Shown here piece after piece: positions 18,654 through 26,528 of a stretch of DNA of 64,000 nucleotides (positions within the stretch are counted from its first letter, which is position 1; each line of letters starts with the position of its first letter). A program made the position numbers and the translations under genes. Origin of the DNA: Tunturiibacter gelidiferens (GTDB lineage: Bacteria > Acidobacteriota > Terriglobia > Terriglobales > Acidobacteriaceae). The DNA lies in the NCBI RefSeq assembly GCF_014201335.1, contig NZ_JACHEB010000004.1, positions 62,001 through 126,000 on the forward strand, given 5' to 3'. The notes under the pieces are model-generated. The model saw only the letters and a list, made by a program, of their open reading frames with translations. It did not search any database and was not told the origin of the DNA.

Positions 18654-19019
18654 CTAGTCGACCCGCCGCCGCGACCGCGTCATCCGATGCCCACCGCCCG
18701 CCCACACCAGCAAGGCCACCAGCAGATGCAACAGAAACCAGAAGTGGATCCCCTGATCCTGATAAATCAGATACAGCACCAGCGCCCGCGGCAGCAGCAA
18801 CCAGAACAGAAGCGGAACCAAGCCCTGGAAATGAGGTGGTGTCAGATCGAAGTGAAACGGTCCCAGCAAACCCTGAAACCACGCCACGACCATCGCGAGC
18901 CGAGGCAAAAACAGAGCAAACACCAGAAACCAAAGCGGCAACGCATGAACCACGAACGCCAGATCAACCGTAAACTGCGCCGAATGCTGTGCTGCCAACA
19001 CCGCCAATTCTGCAATCAT
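18654..19019 (-). CDS. small multi-pass membrane protein, unknown
   Basis: 121 residues with three strongly hydrophobic segments (about 20-45, 62-82, 90-110) and a basic C-terminal tail (HRMTRSRRRVD), suggesting the tail faces the cytoplasm. GGAGG lies 4 nt before the ATG at 19017-19019, which supports a real gene. It starts 45 bp after the cupredoxin-like lipoprotein gene and reads in the same direction, so it may be the last gene of nrdR-icd-lipoprotein. No family recognised. Confidence 0.7.
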   Translation of the reverse strand: MIAELAVLAAQHSAQFTVDLAFVVHALPLWFLVFALFLPRLAMVVAWFQGLLGPFHFDLTPPHFQGLVPLLFWLLLPRALVLYLIYQDQGIHFWFLLHLLVALLVWAGGGHRMTRSRRRVD

Positions 19020-19064
19020 CCTGCCTCCGTAGCTGTCCTTTGATCTTTGTTACGCGATCAACTT

Positions 19065-19871
19065 CTACTTCGCACCGAAACTGAAATCGGCCTTCGTCGT
19101 CCCCTTCGGTTCGACCGTCACCGTCATCGTCTGCTCGCCCAGCTTCTCGTGCACCGCCGCCAAAGTATACGTCCCCGCAGGCAATCCGCTAATCCCAAAA
19201 TGCCCATCCGCGTCTGTGACCGCAAAAAACGGCGTAGCCGAAACATTGATAAAGGCATTCATCCAGGGATGGTTATTGCACCTCACCGGAATCATCACCT
19301 CTGGCTGGTTGAACTGCTTCACCTGCGGCGAACCCTTTGGCCCCTGCGAAATATCAATCGGCTGACTCCCAGCCACCGTCGGCATCGTGTGAATGTTATG
19401 CATCGTCGAGTCAGAGTTTCTAAACTCCACCGACCCGCCGCGTACCACCGCAATCACATGCGGCACATACTTGCATCCCACCTGGTCGAGCACCACCGGC
19501 ATAGGCGTCGGGCCGCCCAACAACATCGCAGCTGGAGGCCCGTTCTTGATATACACATAAACATTCCCCAGCTTGCCGTCCTTCACCGCATACTGCTCAG
19601 CAAAGTTATCCGCAGCCGTCATCGAGCACACTGGATCCATCGACATATCGATCTTCACAGGCTCCGGAGCCTTCCCGGCAAAACGGATCGTGCCCGTCAC
19701 CATCCCCAGCGCCGCCTTATCGAGTTGCACCGTCGGTGTCGGCGGCGTTATCTTCGACGTCTCTGGCACAATGTTATCGCCGCTATGCTTCACCGCGTCA
19801 CTGGGCTTGCATCCACTCATCGCACCACATGCAACCGCACCAGCCACCAACCAACCGCAAATCCGCCTCAT
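19065..19871 (-). CDS. lipoprotein with cupredoxin-like and carboxypeptidase-regulatory-like parts
   Basis: About 268 residues. The start at 19869-19871 has GAGGTGGT directly upstream and yields a lipoprotein signal ending in AMSGC (lipid Cys21). The middle contains FRNSDSTMHNIHTM and, further on, VRCNNHPWM, spaced like the His...Cys-x2-His...Met copper ligands of plastocyanin/azurin-type proteins. It ends with a beta-rich domain FAVTDADGHFGISGLPAG, typical of carboxypeptidase-regulatory-like folds. Copper binding is inferred from these residues; electron transfer or metal handling at the membrane is possible. It lies 55 bp downstream of the isocitrate dehydrogenase gene. Confidence 0.8.
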   Translation of the reverse strand: MRRICGWLVAGAVACGAMSGCKPSDAVKHSGDNIVPETSKITPPTPTVQLDKAALGMVTGTIRFAGKAPEPVKIDMSMDPVCSMTAADNFAEQYAVKDGKLGNVYVYIKNGPPAAMLLGGPTPMPVVLDQVGCKYVPHVIAVVRGGSVEFRNSDSTMHNIHTMPTVAGSQPIDISQGPKGSPQVKQFNQPEVMIPVRCNNHPWMNAFINVSATPFFAVTDADGHFGISGLPAGTYTLAAVHEKLGEQTMTVTVEPKGTTKADFSFGAK

Positions 19872-19926
19872 ACCACCTCGCTCAAATCTCTTCCTTGAAA
19901 CTGCAGCAATCGCACCACACAAAGGC

Positions 19927-20973
19927 CTAAGCCGCAGCCACCGGAGCTTCCATCGCAGCCATCACCGCATCGGCAAACGCCTTGGTACCGCTCGTGCCTC
20001 CAACATCCTTCGTCAGAGTCTTCCCCTCGCGATACACCTGCTCCAGCGCAGCCTGCACCCGCTCCGCCGTCGCCGGCTCATCAATGTGATGCAGCATTAG
20101 CACAGCGCTCTGCAGCAGGGCAGTCGGATTCGCCATATCCTTCCCTGCAATATCCGGAGCCGATCCATGCACTGCCTCAAAGATCGCGCATTCAGTCCCA
20201 AGATTTGCCCCCGGAACCAACCCAAGCCCACCCACAAACGCGCTGCAAAGGTCGCTCAGAATATCCCCATACAAATTCTCAGTCAGCAAGATATCGTATT
20301 GATAGGGATTCATCACCAGCTGCATGCAGGTGTTATCGACGATGTGCTCGTGATAAGCGACCTCGGGAAAACCCTCCGATACCGTCCTGCAGCACCGCAG
20401 AAACAGGCCATCCGACAGCTTCATGATGTTTGCTTTGTGAATCGCATGGATCTTTTTGCGCCCATGCTTGCGCGCATAATCAAACGCAAACTTAGCAATC
20501 CGCGTCGAACCCTTCTCGGTAATAATCTTCAACGCCTGCACCACTCCGGGCACCACCTCATGCTCGAGCCCAGCGTACAAGTCCTCCATGTTCTCGCGCA
20601 CAATCACCAGATCGATATTCGGATAGTTCGTCTTCAACCCGGGCAGACTCTTCACAGGCCGAAAGTTGGCAAACAGTTCAAACTTCTGCCGCAGCGTTAC
20701 GTTGATCGAAGCAAATCCACCACCAATCGGCGTTGTCACCGGCCCCTTCAGCGCAACACGATTCTTCTCGATCGAGTCATACAGCACCTTCGGAATGTAC
20801 TCACCCGTCTTCTCGAACGCATTTGCTCCCGCATCGTAGGGATGCCAGTCAAACGCCACGCCCGTCGCTGCACCCGCAGCCTCAAGAATCTTCACTACCG
20901 CGCCAGAGACCTCCGGGCCAATTCCATCGCCCGGAATCAAAGTAATCCTGTGCGTCTTCTTCGCTGCCGTCAT
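19927..20973 (-). CDS. icd: isocitrate dehydrogenase, NAD-type (beta-decarboxylating dehydrogenase family)
   Basis: Oxidative decarboxylation of isocitrate to 2-oxoglutarate in the TCA cycle. 348 residues: ITLIPGDGIGPEV, substrate motif SINVTLRQKFELFANFRP, VIVRENMEDLYAGLEH, catalytic Lys in HKANIMKLSDG, and YGDILSDLCSAFVGG with the metal-binding Asp residues. The SxN and ENMEDLYAG motifs are those of isocitrate rather than isopropylmalate dehydrogenases, and the length matches the short NAD/IDH3-like class. It starts 3 bp after nrdR, implying one transcript. A homoisocitrate-type substrate is less likely but not excluded. Confidence 0.88.
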   Translation of the reverse strand: MTAAKKTHRITLIPGDGIGPEVSGAVVKILEAAGAATGVAFDWHPYDAGANAFEKTGEYIPKVLYDSIEKNRVALKGPVTTPIGGGFASINVTLRQKFELFANFRPVKSLPGLKTNYPNIDLVIVRENMEDLYAGLEHEVVPGVVQALKIITEKGSTRIAKFAFDYARKHGRKKIHAIHKANIMKLSDGLFLRCCRTVSEGFPEVAYHEHIVDNTCMQLVMNPYQYDILLTENLYGDILSDLCSAFVGGLGLVPGANLGTECAIFEAVHGSAPDIAGKDMANPTALLQSAVLMLHHIDEPATAERVQAALEQVYREGKTLTKDVGGTSGTKAFADAVMAAMEAPVAAA

Positions 20974-20976
20974 CCA

Positions 20977-21450
20977 CTACCGCCTTTTCTTTGGGTCTTT
21001 CCCGTTCAACAACTCTTCCAGTTCTTCCTTGAACTCGCGAACATCCTTGAAGTCCCGATACACGCTCGCGAACCGGATATACGCAACCGTATCGATCTCC
21101 TTTAGACGCGTCATAATCAACTCGCCGACCTCGTTCGTCGTCCGCTCACGCTCCGGTGAATCCACCACATAGGCCTCAGTTTCATCCACAATCCGTTCCA
21201 GATTCACAGCGGCGACAGGCCTCTTCTCGCAGGCATGCAGCAGCCCACTCAGCACCTTCTGCCGGTCGAACTTCTCTCGCCGTCCATCTTTTTTCACCAC
21301 CATGTAGGGGATCTCGTCGATCCGCTCATACGTCGTAAATCGCTTGTTACAGCCTTCGCACTCTCGTCGTCGGCGTATCGAATCCGCATCTTTGCTCTCG
21401 CGTGAATCGACAACTCGGTCCTGGGCAAAACCACAGTAGGGGCACTTCAT
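20977..21450 (-). CDS. nrdR: transcriptional repressor NrdR
   Basis: Zinc-ribbon/ATP-cone regulator that represses ribonucleotide reductase genes according to ATP/dATP level. 157 residues: CPYCG near residue 3 and CEGCNKRFTTYE near residue 33 form the four-cysteine zinc site; the ATP-cone spans about 49-139 (VVKKDGRREKFDRQK onward). Length and order are canonical. No NrdR box or ribonucleotide reductase gene is adjacent. It heads the nrdR-icd unit. Confidence 0.96.
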   Translation of the reverse strand: MKCPYCGFAQDRVVDSRESKDADSIRRRRECEGCNKRFTTYERIDEIPYMVVKKDGRREKFDRQKVLSGLLHACEKRPVAAVNLERIVDETEAYVVDSPERERTTNEVGELIMTRLKEIDTVAYIRFASVYRDFKDVREFKEELEELLNGKDPKKRR

Positions 21451-21533
21451 CGGAATAAGTCGATTCTATCAGCGCACAACCAAGCTCTTCCCACCGACCA
21501 AAGGGAGGTCCGTGAGTCGTTCACTCGTCAAGA

Positions 21534-21635
21534 AAGGTACACAAGTCACGAAGTGACCGCGCGAACCGGGGTCCCCACGAACAGGTCTTGGTTCGTGGGG
21601 TGACAAGCGCAGTGGGCCCGTCCGGCAGGACAAGA
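21534..21635 (+). repeat. dispersed structured repeat, copy R4 with inserted hairpin
   Basis: Hairpin I GTCAC-gaa-GTGAC (21545-21557) and hairpin III GTCC-ggca-GGAC (21620-21631). Between them is a perfect 10-bp hairpin CCCCACGAAC / GTTCGTGGGG (21573-21600) not seen in other copies, placed where hairpin II normally sits; the right arm GCGCAGTGGG of hairpin II remains at 21607-21616. Confidence 0.75.
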
Positions 21636-21646
21636 CTCAAGAGAAA

Positions 21647-22699
21647 CTACCCCAAATCCCCTTCAACCACCGCAACCCCAGCCGCCTCGCTCTCCTGCGC
21701 AACCTTCTTCAAACTCACATGCTCCACCCGCGAATAGATCAACCCAGTAGGAATAATGCAAAGAAAAGTAACCATCAGCAACAAAGCACCACAAGCAGTA
21801 GCAGCCTCAAGCGGCGCACCAAAAAACGTATGCATCGCCGCAGCAGTAATCGCAATCTGAGTAAACCACCCAATAATCGGAAGCTGCAGAAGCGATCCGC
21901 CAATGCTCGCCGCCATCAAAAGCATCGTCCGCGAAAACGTAACTCCGGCCAACTCCGGCGTATTCACAAACGCGTGCAGCGTCTCCATATAGCCAAACCC
22001 GATCATCATCCACATCGTCAGCGACAGCAGTGTCACCACACCAAAGTCCCGTGCCGAAGACAAAGCATTCAGCCCATCGCGAAACCCGATGATCTTCGTA
22101 GCGATGCTCTCACCAGCCGCCTTCGAAACCAACCCAACCGTCCCCCGCGCAAACGAAGCAACGGTCCCACCCGCAACCCTCACCACACCCGCAAAGATCG
22201 CAATCGCCAGAGTAAGTCCCATGCTCAACGCGCCAGCCTTCACAAATACCTCATGATGAGGAAGGCCCTTCGGAGTGAAAGCCAGCGCCCCCGAAAAGAT
22301 CAACGCCGCCGCTCCCAGATCGAACATGCGCTCAATCGTCCAGACCGCTATCTGGGAGCTCAACGGCAGATTCACTCGTCGCGCCACCAGGTAAGGCCGA
22401 GTGAAATCCGCCAGCCGTCCAAACAACGCCACCGCAGTGAATCCAATAAACTGCGAACCCAGCAGGGAAGCAGGCGAGACCTTCTTCGTCGGCGACAGAA
22501 AAACCGACCACCGCACCGCCCGCAGAAAAAATGTAACGTAAATCAGCACAATTCCAGCGACGAGGTGCCCAACGCTCACATACCGAAGCTGCCGCCAGAA
22601 GTTGGCCCAATCAAACTGCACCCTGGTCCGAAACAGCCACACCAGCACCGCCAGCGCAACCGCGCCGACTCCCCACACCACTGCGTTACGCTTGGTCAT
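21647..22699 (-). CDS. lysylphosphatidylglycerol synthase TM-region (flippase-like) membrane protein
   Basis: 350-residue integral membrane protein with about eight hydrophobic helices, of the family that contains the MprF flippase region and YbhN-like proteins (PF03706 type). Indicative segments are RWSVFLSPTKKVS after the second helix, FTAVALFGRLADFTRPYL with conserved Gly/Arg, and LGAAALIFSGALAF. There is no C-terminal aminoacyl-transferase domain, so it is not a complete MprF. Transport of a lipid-linked molecule is a family-level guess. It sits close to a lytic transglycosylase gene on the same strand. Confidence 0.78.
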   Translation of the reverse strand: MTKRNAVVWGVGAVALAVLVWLFRTRVQFDWANFWRQLRYVSVGHLVAGIVLIYVTFFLRAVRWSVFLSPTKKVSPASLLGSQFIGFTAVALFGRLADFTRPYLVARRVNLPLSSQIAVWTIERMFDLGAAALIFSGALAFTPKGLPHHEVFVKAGALSMGLTLAIAIFAGVVRVAGGTVASFARGTVGLVSKAAGESIATKIIGFRDGLNALSSARDFGVVTLLSLTMWMMIGFGYMETLHAFVNTPELAGVTFSRTMLLMAASIGGSLLQLPIIGWFTQIAITAAAMHTFFGAPLEAATACGALLLMVTFLCIIPTGLIYSRVEHVSLKKVAQESEAAGVAVVEGDLG

Positions 22700-22732
22700 C
22701 CATCTCTCTCTTGATCCGTAGCTGGTGCTGTC

Positions 22733-23437
22733 TTATCGTGCCTGAGCAACCATCGCCATCTGCTTCCGGCGATTAAACTCGCGAATCACCCGCGCCACAT
22801 ATGCCCGTGTCTCGCGATACGGAGGCATCCCGTGATACTTATCCACCGCGCCCGGCCCGGCGTTATAGGCCGCCAGCGCCAGCGCCACATTGTCGTGATA
22901 GCGCGTCAGCATTAAATCCAAATATGCCGTCCCGCCCGAGATATTCTGCTCCGGCCGAAACGCATCTTCCACACCCATCGCACTCGCCGTGCCAGGCATC
23001 AGTTGCATCAGCCCCTGCGCGCCTGTCCGCGAAACCGCTCTTACCTGCCCGCCACTCTCAGCCCTCACCACACTCGCCAGCAGATCCTCATCAATGTTGT
23101 GCGCCGCACCCGCATGCGCCAACATCTCATGCATCTCTTCTTTCGTAGGCACTGTCATTAGCGTCACCGCAGAAGGCGCCTTCACGTCGTTCACCGGCTC
23201 CGGCAGATCCGCAACTGTCTCCACCCGAACCACCGAATCCGCCGCAACGTCCATGTAGTTCGAACTCGCGGCAGCCCCAGGTTTTTCCGCAAAATAGAGA
23301 CGAACCTTATCCCCAACCGCCTCTCGCCGAACGCAATCCAGTTCAAATCCATTCTTAAGCGTCACGTGCTCTGCCGCACGCGCCAACGGGCACGCCGCAG
23401 CGATCACCGTGCTCAACACAAACGCTTTAATCCACAT
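22733..23437 (-). CDS. lytic transglycosylase (SLT family)
   Basis: Periplasmic murein hydrolase cleaving MurNAc-GlcNAc bonds with anhydro ends. The ATG at 23435-23437 opens a signal peptide (WIKAFVLSTVIAAACPLARA, cut near RAAEH); a TTG four codons earlier is possible. The catalytic domain covers about residues 110-225: SVVRAESGGQVRAVS with the catalytic Glu, GAQGLMQLMPGTA, and ALAAYNAGPGAVDKY. It matches the SLT/MltE-type domain without a LysM repeat. It is 33 bp from the flippase-like gene downstream, possibly an operon linked to cell-wall metabolism. Confidence 0.93.
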   Translation of the reverse strand: MWIKAFVLSTVIAAACPLARAAEHVTLKNGFELDCVRREAVGDKVRLYFAEKPGAAASSNYMDVAADSVVRVETVADLPEPVNDVKAPSAVTLMTVPTKEEMHEMLAHAGAAHNIDEDLLASVVRAESGGQVRAVSRTGAQGLMQLMPGTASAMGVEDAFRPEQNISGGTAYLDLMLTRYHDNVALALAAYNAGPGAVDKYHGMPPYRETRAYVARVIREFNRRKQMAMVAQAR

Positions 23438-23501
23438 TGCCACCTTCAAAGCCTACCACCCCAACCCGCCATCGACCCAACTTTGAACTCCCACGATAGG
23501 G

Positions 23502-24479
23502 TCATCCAAGACCACCCGCCAACATCCTCTCAATCACCTCCGCCACCCCATCCTCATCATGCCGCCGCCCCATCCTCCACCCTCTGTCCCCAGCCAACGC
23601 CTTCAGATCCTCCGGAGCGTTCCCCATCAGCACCGCTCGCCCCGCAACCTCCAGCATCGAAACATCATTCCAGTTATCCCCAATCGCCAGAATCTCTTCT
23701 GCCTTCACCCCTCGCGTCTCCGCGAGCCGCAGCAGTGCCGACCCCTTGCTGCACCCCGCCGGCAAAATATCCACCATGCTCAAATCCCGCTCCGGATACT
23801 CCGTCCGATGCAACGCCGCCTCTGCCACCGAAGCCCGCTCCTGCGGTGTTATCCCGCCTCGGGCCAGGCCAATATTCTCCAGCCGCCGCACCTCGTCCTT
23901 CCGCAGCGGCGACACTCCCACAGCCGACACCCCCGGATGCTCCAAAAGCTTCGCTTCCGCCCTCCGCATCCGCTCTATCGTTCCACACAACAACATCGAG
24001 ATCGGCGCCTCCCCCTCCAGCGCATCTTCAATCGGCACCACACATTCGATATAGGGCTTATTCGCCGCCACCCATTTGCTAATGCTGGCGTTCAGCTCCG
24101 CCAAGTGCTCCACCACCAGCGCCCCGCGCACATCCTCCCCATCCTCCGTCACCTTATCGAAGGTCACCACCAGCGCATTGCGAAACTCCTCCACATGCCC
24201 ACACAGCCACCGCGCCGTCTCCAGCGGCAGTAACGTCCTGTCCAGCAGCTTCGCCCCGACGGTCCGCGTCACCGCTCCGTTCGAGCTGATCAGCGCGTCC
24301 TCCTCCCGCAAACCCAGCCCCCTCAGCACCCTCATCGCATACGGGTGCCGCCGACCAGTAGCCACCACCACCGTCATCCCCGCCTGCTCTGCCGCCTTCA
24401 TCGCGGCCAGATTTCTTTCGCTCACCAACCCATTCGGTCCAACGAGCGTTCCGTCCATATCTACTGCGATTAAACGCAT
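23502..24479 (-). CDS. Cof-type HAD-family hydrolase
   Basis: Haloacid-dehalogenase-like phosphatase of the Cof/YidA subfamily (HAD IIB). Motif I is AVDMDGTLVG with the nucleophilic Asp at the N-terminus, motif II VVVATGRRHPYAM, and motifs III/IV KGSALLRLAE and AIGDNWNDVSML at the C-terminus. ATG at 24477-24479 is preferred because GAGG lies 5 nt upstream. Length about 325, slightly longer than the usual 270-290. Substrate (sugar phosphate, FMN/PLP or other) unknown. Confidence 0.9.
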   Translation of the reverse strand: MRLIAVDMDGTLVGPNGLVSERNLAAMKAAEQAGMTVVVATGRRHPYAMRVLRGLGLREEDALISSNGAVTRTVGAKLLDRTLLPLETARWLCGHVEEFRNALVVTFDKVTEDGEDVRGALVVEHLAELNASISKWVAANKPYIECVVPIEDALEGEAPISMLLCGTIERMRRAEAKLLEHPGVSAVGVSPLRKDEVRRLENIGLARGGITPQERASVAEAALHRTEYPERDLSMVDILPAGCSKGSALLRLAETRGVKAEEILAIGDNWNDVSMLEVAGRAVLMGNAPEDLKALAGDRGWRMGRRHDEDGVAEVIERMLAGGLG

Positions 24480-24624
24480 GCCCACCTCAATTTCCCTGCA
24501 TATTCTCTCATCTTCGCTGTATAAGTATCCATAACCTATTCAATATCTATAATTTACGAGAAATTCACGTGACATTCATGGCCCCCTGAGCCACACTGGT
24601 AACAGACACCACAAAGGCTTGTTT

Positions 24625-24990
24625 ATGTTTCACAAAAATGTACTAACCTCCCTTGGGAGCGTCTCACCGCAGCAAATTCCAGATTCTTCTCCCCAAACCT
24701 CCAACCAGCCTTTCAACCGAATTGCGCTGGTTCCTCCTGGCAGCGGAGCTCCGCCCCAAGCAAAACCTTCTCCGCTCTTGGATTTCATCGCCATCGCAGC
24801 TCCGCGCTGTTCTTCCTTCTTTGCCGAAGCGGCGGTTCTGGTCCTCGTCCTGGCCTTGCTCGACAGGTTCATGCTCAAGGGCCGCATGGAGCTCAACTGG
24901 GTCATCAGCGCCTTCGCCATCAGCGTCGCGCTCCTCGCGGCAAGCATCTTGACGGACTTTTCGTCCCGCCGCTGGCTCAAACGACACTGA
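24625..24990 (+). CDS. small membrane protein, unknown
   Basis: 121 residues. ATG at 24625 with AAAGG 7 nt upstream. The first 60 residues are Pro/Ser-rich without recognisable domain; two hydrophobic helices follow (about 63-83, SSFFAEAAVLVLVLALLD, and 92-110, VISAFAISVALLAASIL), then a basic C-terminus SSRRWLKRH. No family recognised. It stands alone between a divergent HAD gene and repeat R5. Confidence 0.6.
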   Translation: MFHKNVLTSLGSVSPQQIPDSSPQTSNQPFNRIALVPPGSGAPPQAKPSPLLDFIAIAAPRCSSFFAEAAVLVLVLALLDRFMLKGRMELNWVISAFAISVALLAASILTDFSSRRWLKRH

Positions 24991-24993
24991 CGA

Positions 24994-25152
24994 GTCACTT
25001 CGTGACATCTATACTGGCTGGCCTATACCGGCTGGCCTCCCGCTGGTCGGCGGAATATCTTTTGCTCGCGACCAACGGGAGCGCCAACCGAAGGGGTATA
25101 CCCGTCACGAAGTGACCGCGTCGCGCGTAGCGGTCCCGGCCGGAAGGTCACC
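24994..25152. repeat. dispersed structured repeat, head-to-head pair (copy R5)
   Basis: An inverted hairpin I (GTCAC-ttc-GTGAC, 24994-25006) faces a direct one (GTCAC-gaa-GTGAC, 25104-25116) about 100 bp away. The direct half carries the shared GACCAACGGGAGCGC block, a diverged hairpin II (CGC-gcgta-GCG, 25122-25132) and a degraded hairpin III. Lies between the small membrane protein and thrC. Confidence 0.75.
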
Positions 25153-25182
25153 CAGAAGAGTTTTTACGGTAACATCTAATAT

Positions 25183-26439
25183 ATGGCTGTCATTGCTTCG
25201 CTCGAGTGTTCTCGCTGCCACCATCACGTCTCTGCCGAAACCCCTCAAACTCTCTGTCCCCTCTGCGCCGGCTCACTCTACGTCCGCTACGACATGGACA
25301 AGCTCCGCCAGACCGCGAAGCGTGAAGACATTGCCACTCGCGCGGCAGCCTCTCCCGTGAGCCTCGGCATGTGGCGCTACTCCAGCGTCCTTCCCGACGT
25401 AACTCCCGTTACCCTCGGTGAAGGCTGGACGCCCATGCTCCATAGCAAGCGTTACCCCGGCCTCTACATCAAAGAAGAGGGAGCCAACCCCACCGGCACC
25501 TTCAAAGCACGCGGCCTTGGCCTCGCCGTCACCATGGCCAAACACTACGGCCTCCAGCATCTCGCCGTCCCCTCCGCAGGCAATGCCGCTGGAGCACTCG
25601 CCGCCTACGCCGCTGCCGCCGACATCAAGGCCCACATCTTCATGCCGCAGGACGTCCCGTTCGCCAACTATCTCGAAGGCATCGTCTACGGCGCCGACGT
25701 CACCATGGTCGACGGCCTCATCTCCGACTGCGCCCGCATGGTCGGCGAAAACATCAAGGCCCAGCGCGACGCCAACACTCCCGCCAATCAGGTCTGGTTC
25801 GACATCTCCACCCTCAAGGAGCCCTTCCGCGTTGAAGGCAAGAAAACGATGGGCTACGAGCTCGTCGAGCAGCTCGGCTGGCAGTACCCCGACGCCGTCT
25901 TCTACCCCACCGGCGGCGGAGTAGGCCTCATCGGCATGTGGAAGGCCTTCGAAGAGATGGAGCAGCTAGGCTGGGTAAGCGGCAAGCGCCCAAAGATGTA
26001 CGCCCTCCAGGCCAGCGGTTGCGCCCCCGTAGCCAAGGCCTTCGAAGAAGGCAAGCCCGCCAGCGAGTTCTTCCAGAACGCCGCCACCTTCGCCGCCGGC
26101 CTCCGCGTTCCCAAGCCCTATGGCGACGCCATCATCCTCGACATCGTCCGCCAATCCGGCGGCGCCGCCCTCGCGTTCACCGACGAACAGATCCTGGCCA
26201 GCATCCTCGACTACGCCAAACACGAAGGCGTCTTCCTCTCCCCGGAAGGAGCAGCCGCCACCGCGGCCTACGACGCCCTCCTCGCCGCCGGCGACCTCAA
26301 GCCGACAGACAAGGTAGTCCTCTTCAACACCGGCGCCGGCCTCAAGTACACCGACATGACAGCCGAAGCCATGCACCTCAAGCGCCCCGGCACCCTCCCC
26401 ACCAGCATGCCCGTAGGCGGCATCATCACTCCGCAATAA
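25183..26439 (+). CDS. thrC: threonine synthase
   Basis: PLP enzyme converting O-phosphohomoserine to threonine. 418 residues with an N-terminal zinc-ribbon-like part (Cys9-x2-Cys12 and Cys25-x2-Cys28) followed by the fold-type II core: NPTGTFKARGLG with PLP Lys108, AVPSAGNAAGALAAY, FYPTGGGVGLIGMW and a C-terminal LFNTGAGLKYTDM. The cysteine ribbon is found in one clade of threonine synthases (family knowledge); a cystathionine-synthase-like activity is less likely. It is monocistronic by context; other threonine genes (hom, thrB) are not in the window, while asd and lysC are. Confidence 0.92.
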   Translation: MAVIASLECSRCHHHVSAETPQTLCPLCAGSLYVRYDMDKLRQTAKREDIATRAAASPVSLGMWRYSSVLPDVTPVTLGEGWTPMLHSKRYPGLYIKEEGANPTGTFKARGLGLAVTMAKHYGLQHLAVPSAGNAAGALAAYAAAADIKAHIFMPQDVPFANYLEGIVYGADVTMVDGLISDCARMVGENIKAQRDANTPANQVWFDISTLKEPFRVEGKKTMGYELVEQLGWQYPDAVFYPTGGGVGLIGMWKAFEEMEQLGWVSGKRPKMYALQASGCAPVAKAFEEGKPASEFFQNAATFAAGLRVPKPYGDAIILDIVRQSGGAALAFTDEQILASILDYAKHEGVFLSPEGAAATAAYDALLAAGDLKPTDKVVLFNTGAGLKYTDMTAEAMHLKRPGTLPTSMPVGGIITPQ

Positions 26440-26528
26440 TCCGTCACGTTTTTCATTCATCATCCCGCAGTCCTGTGTTCTCATCATCCTGTTCCTGAGC
26501 CGACCCGCTCATAGACACGGAGGAACAC

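Noticed and set aside
8102-25152. Treating the repeated spacers as a CRISPR array
   Set aside because: Copies are kilobases apart, have internal hairpins, no regular spacers and no cas genes.
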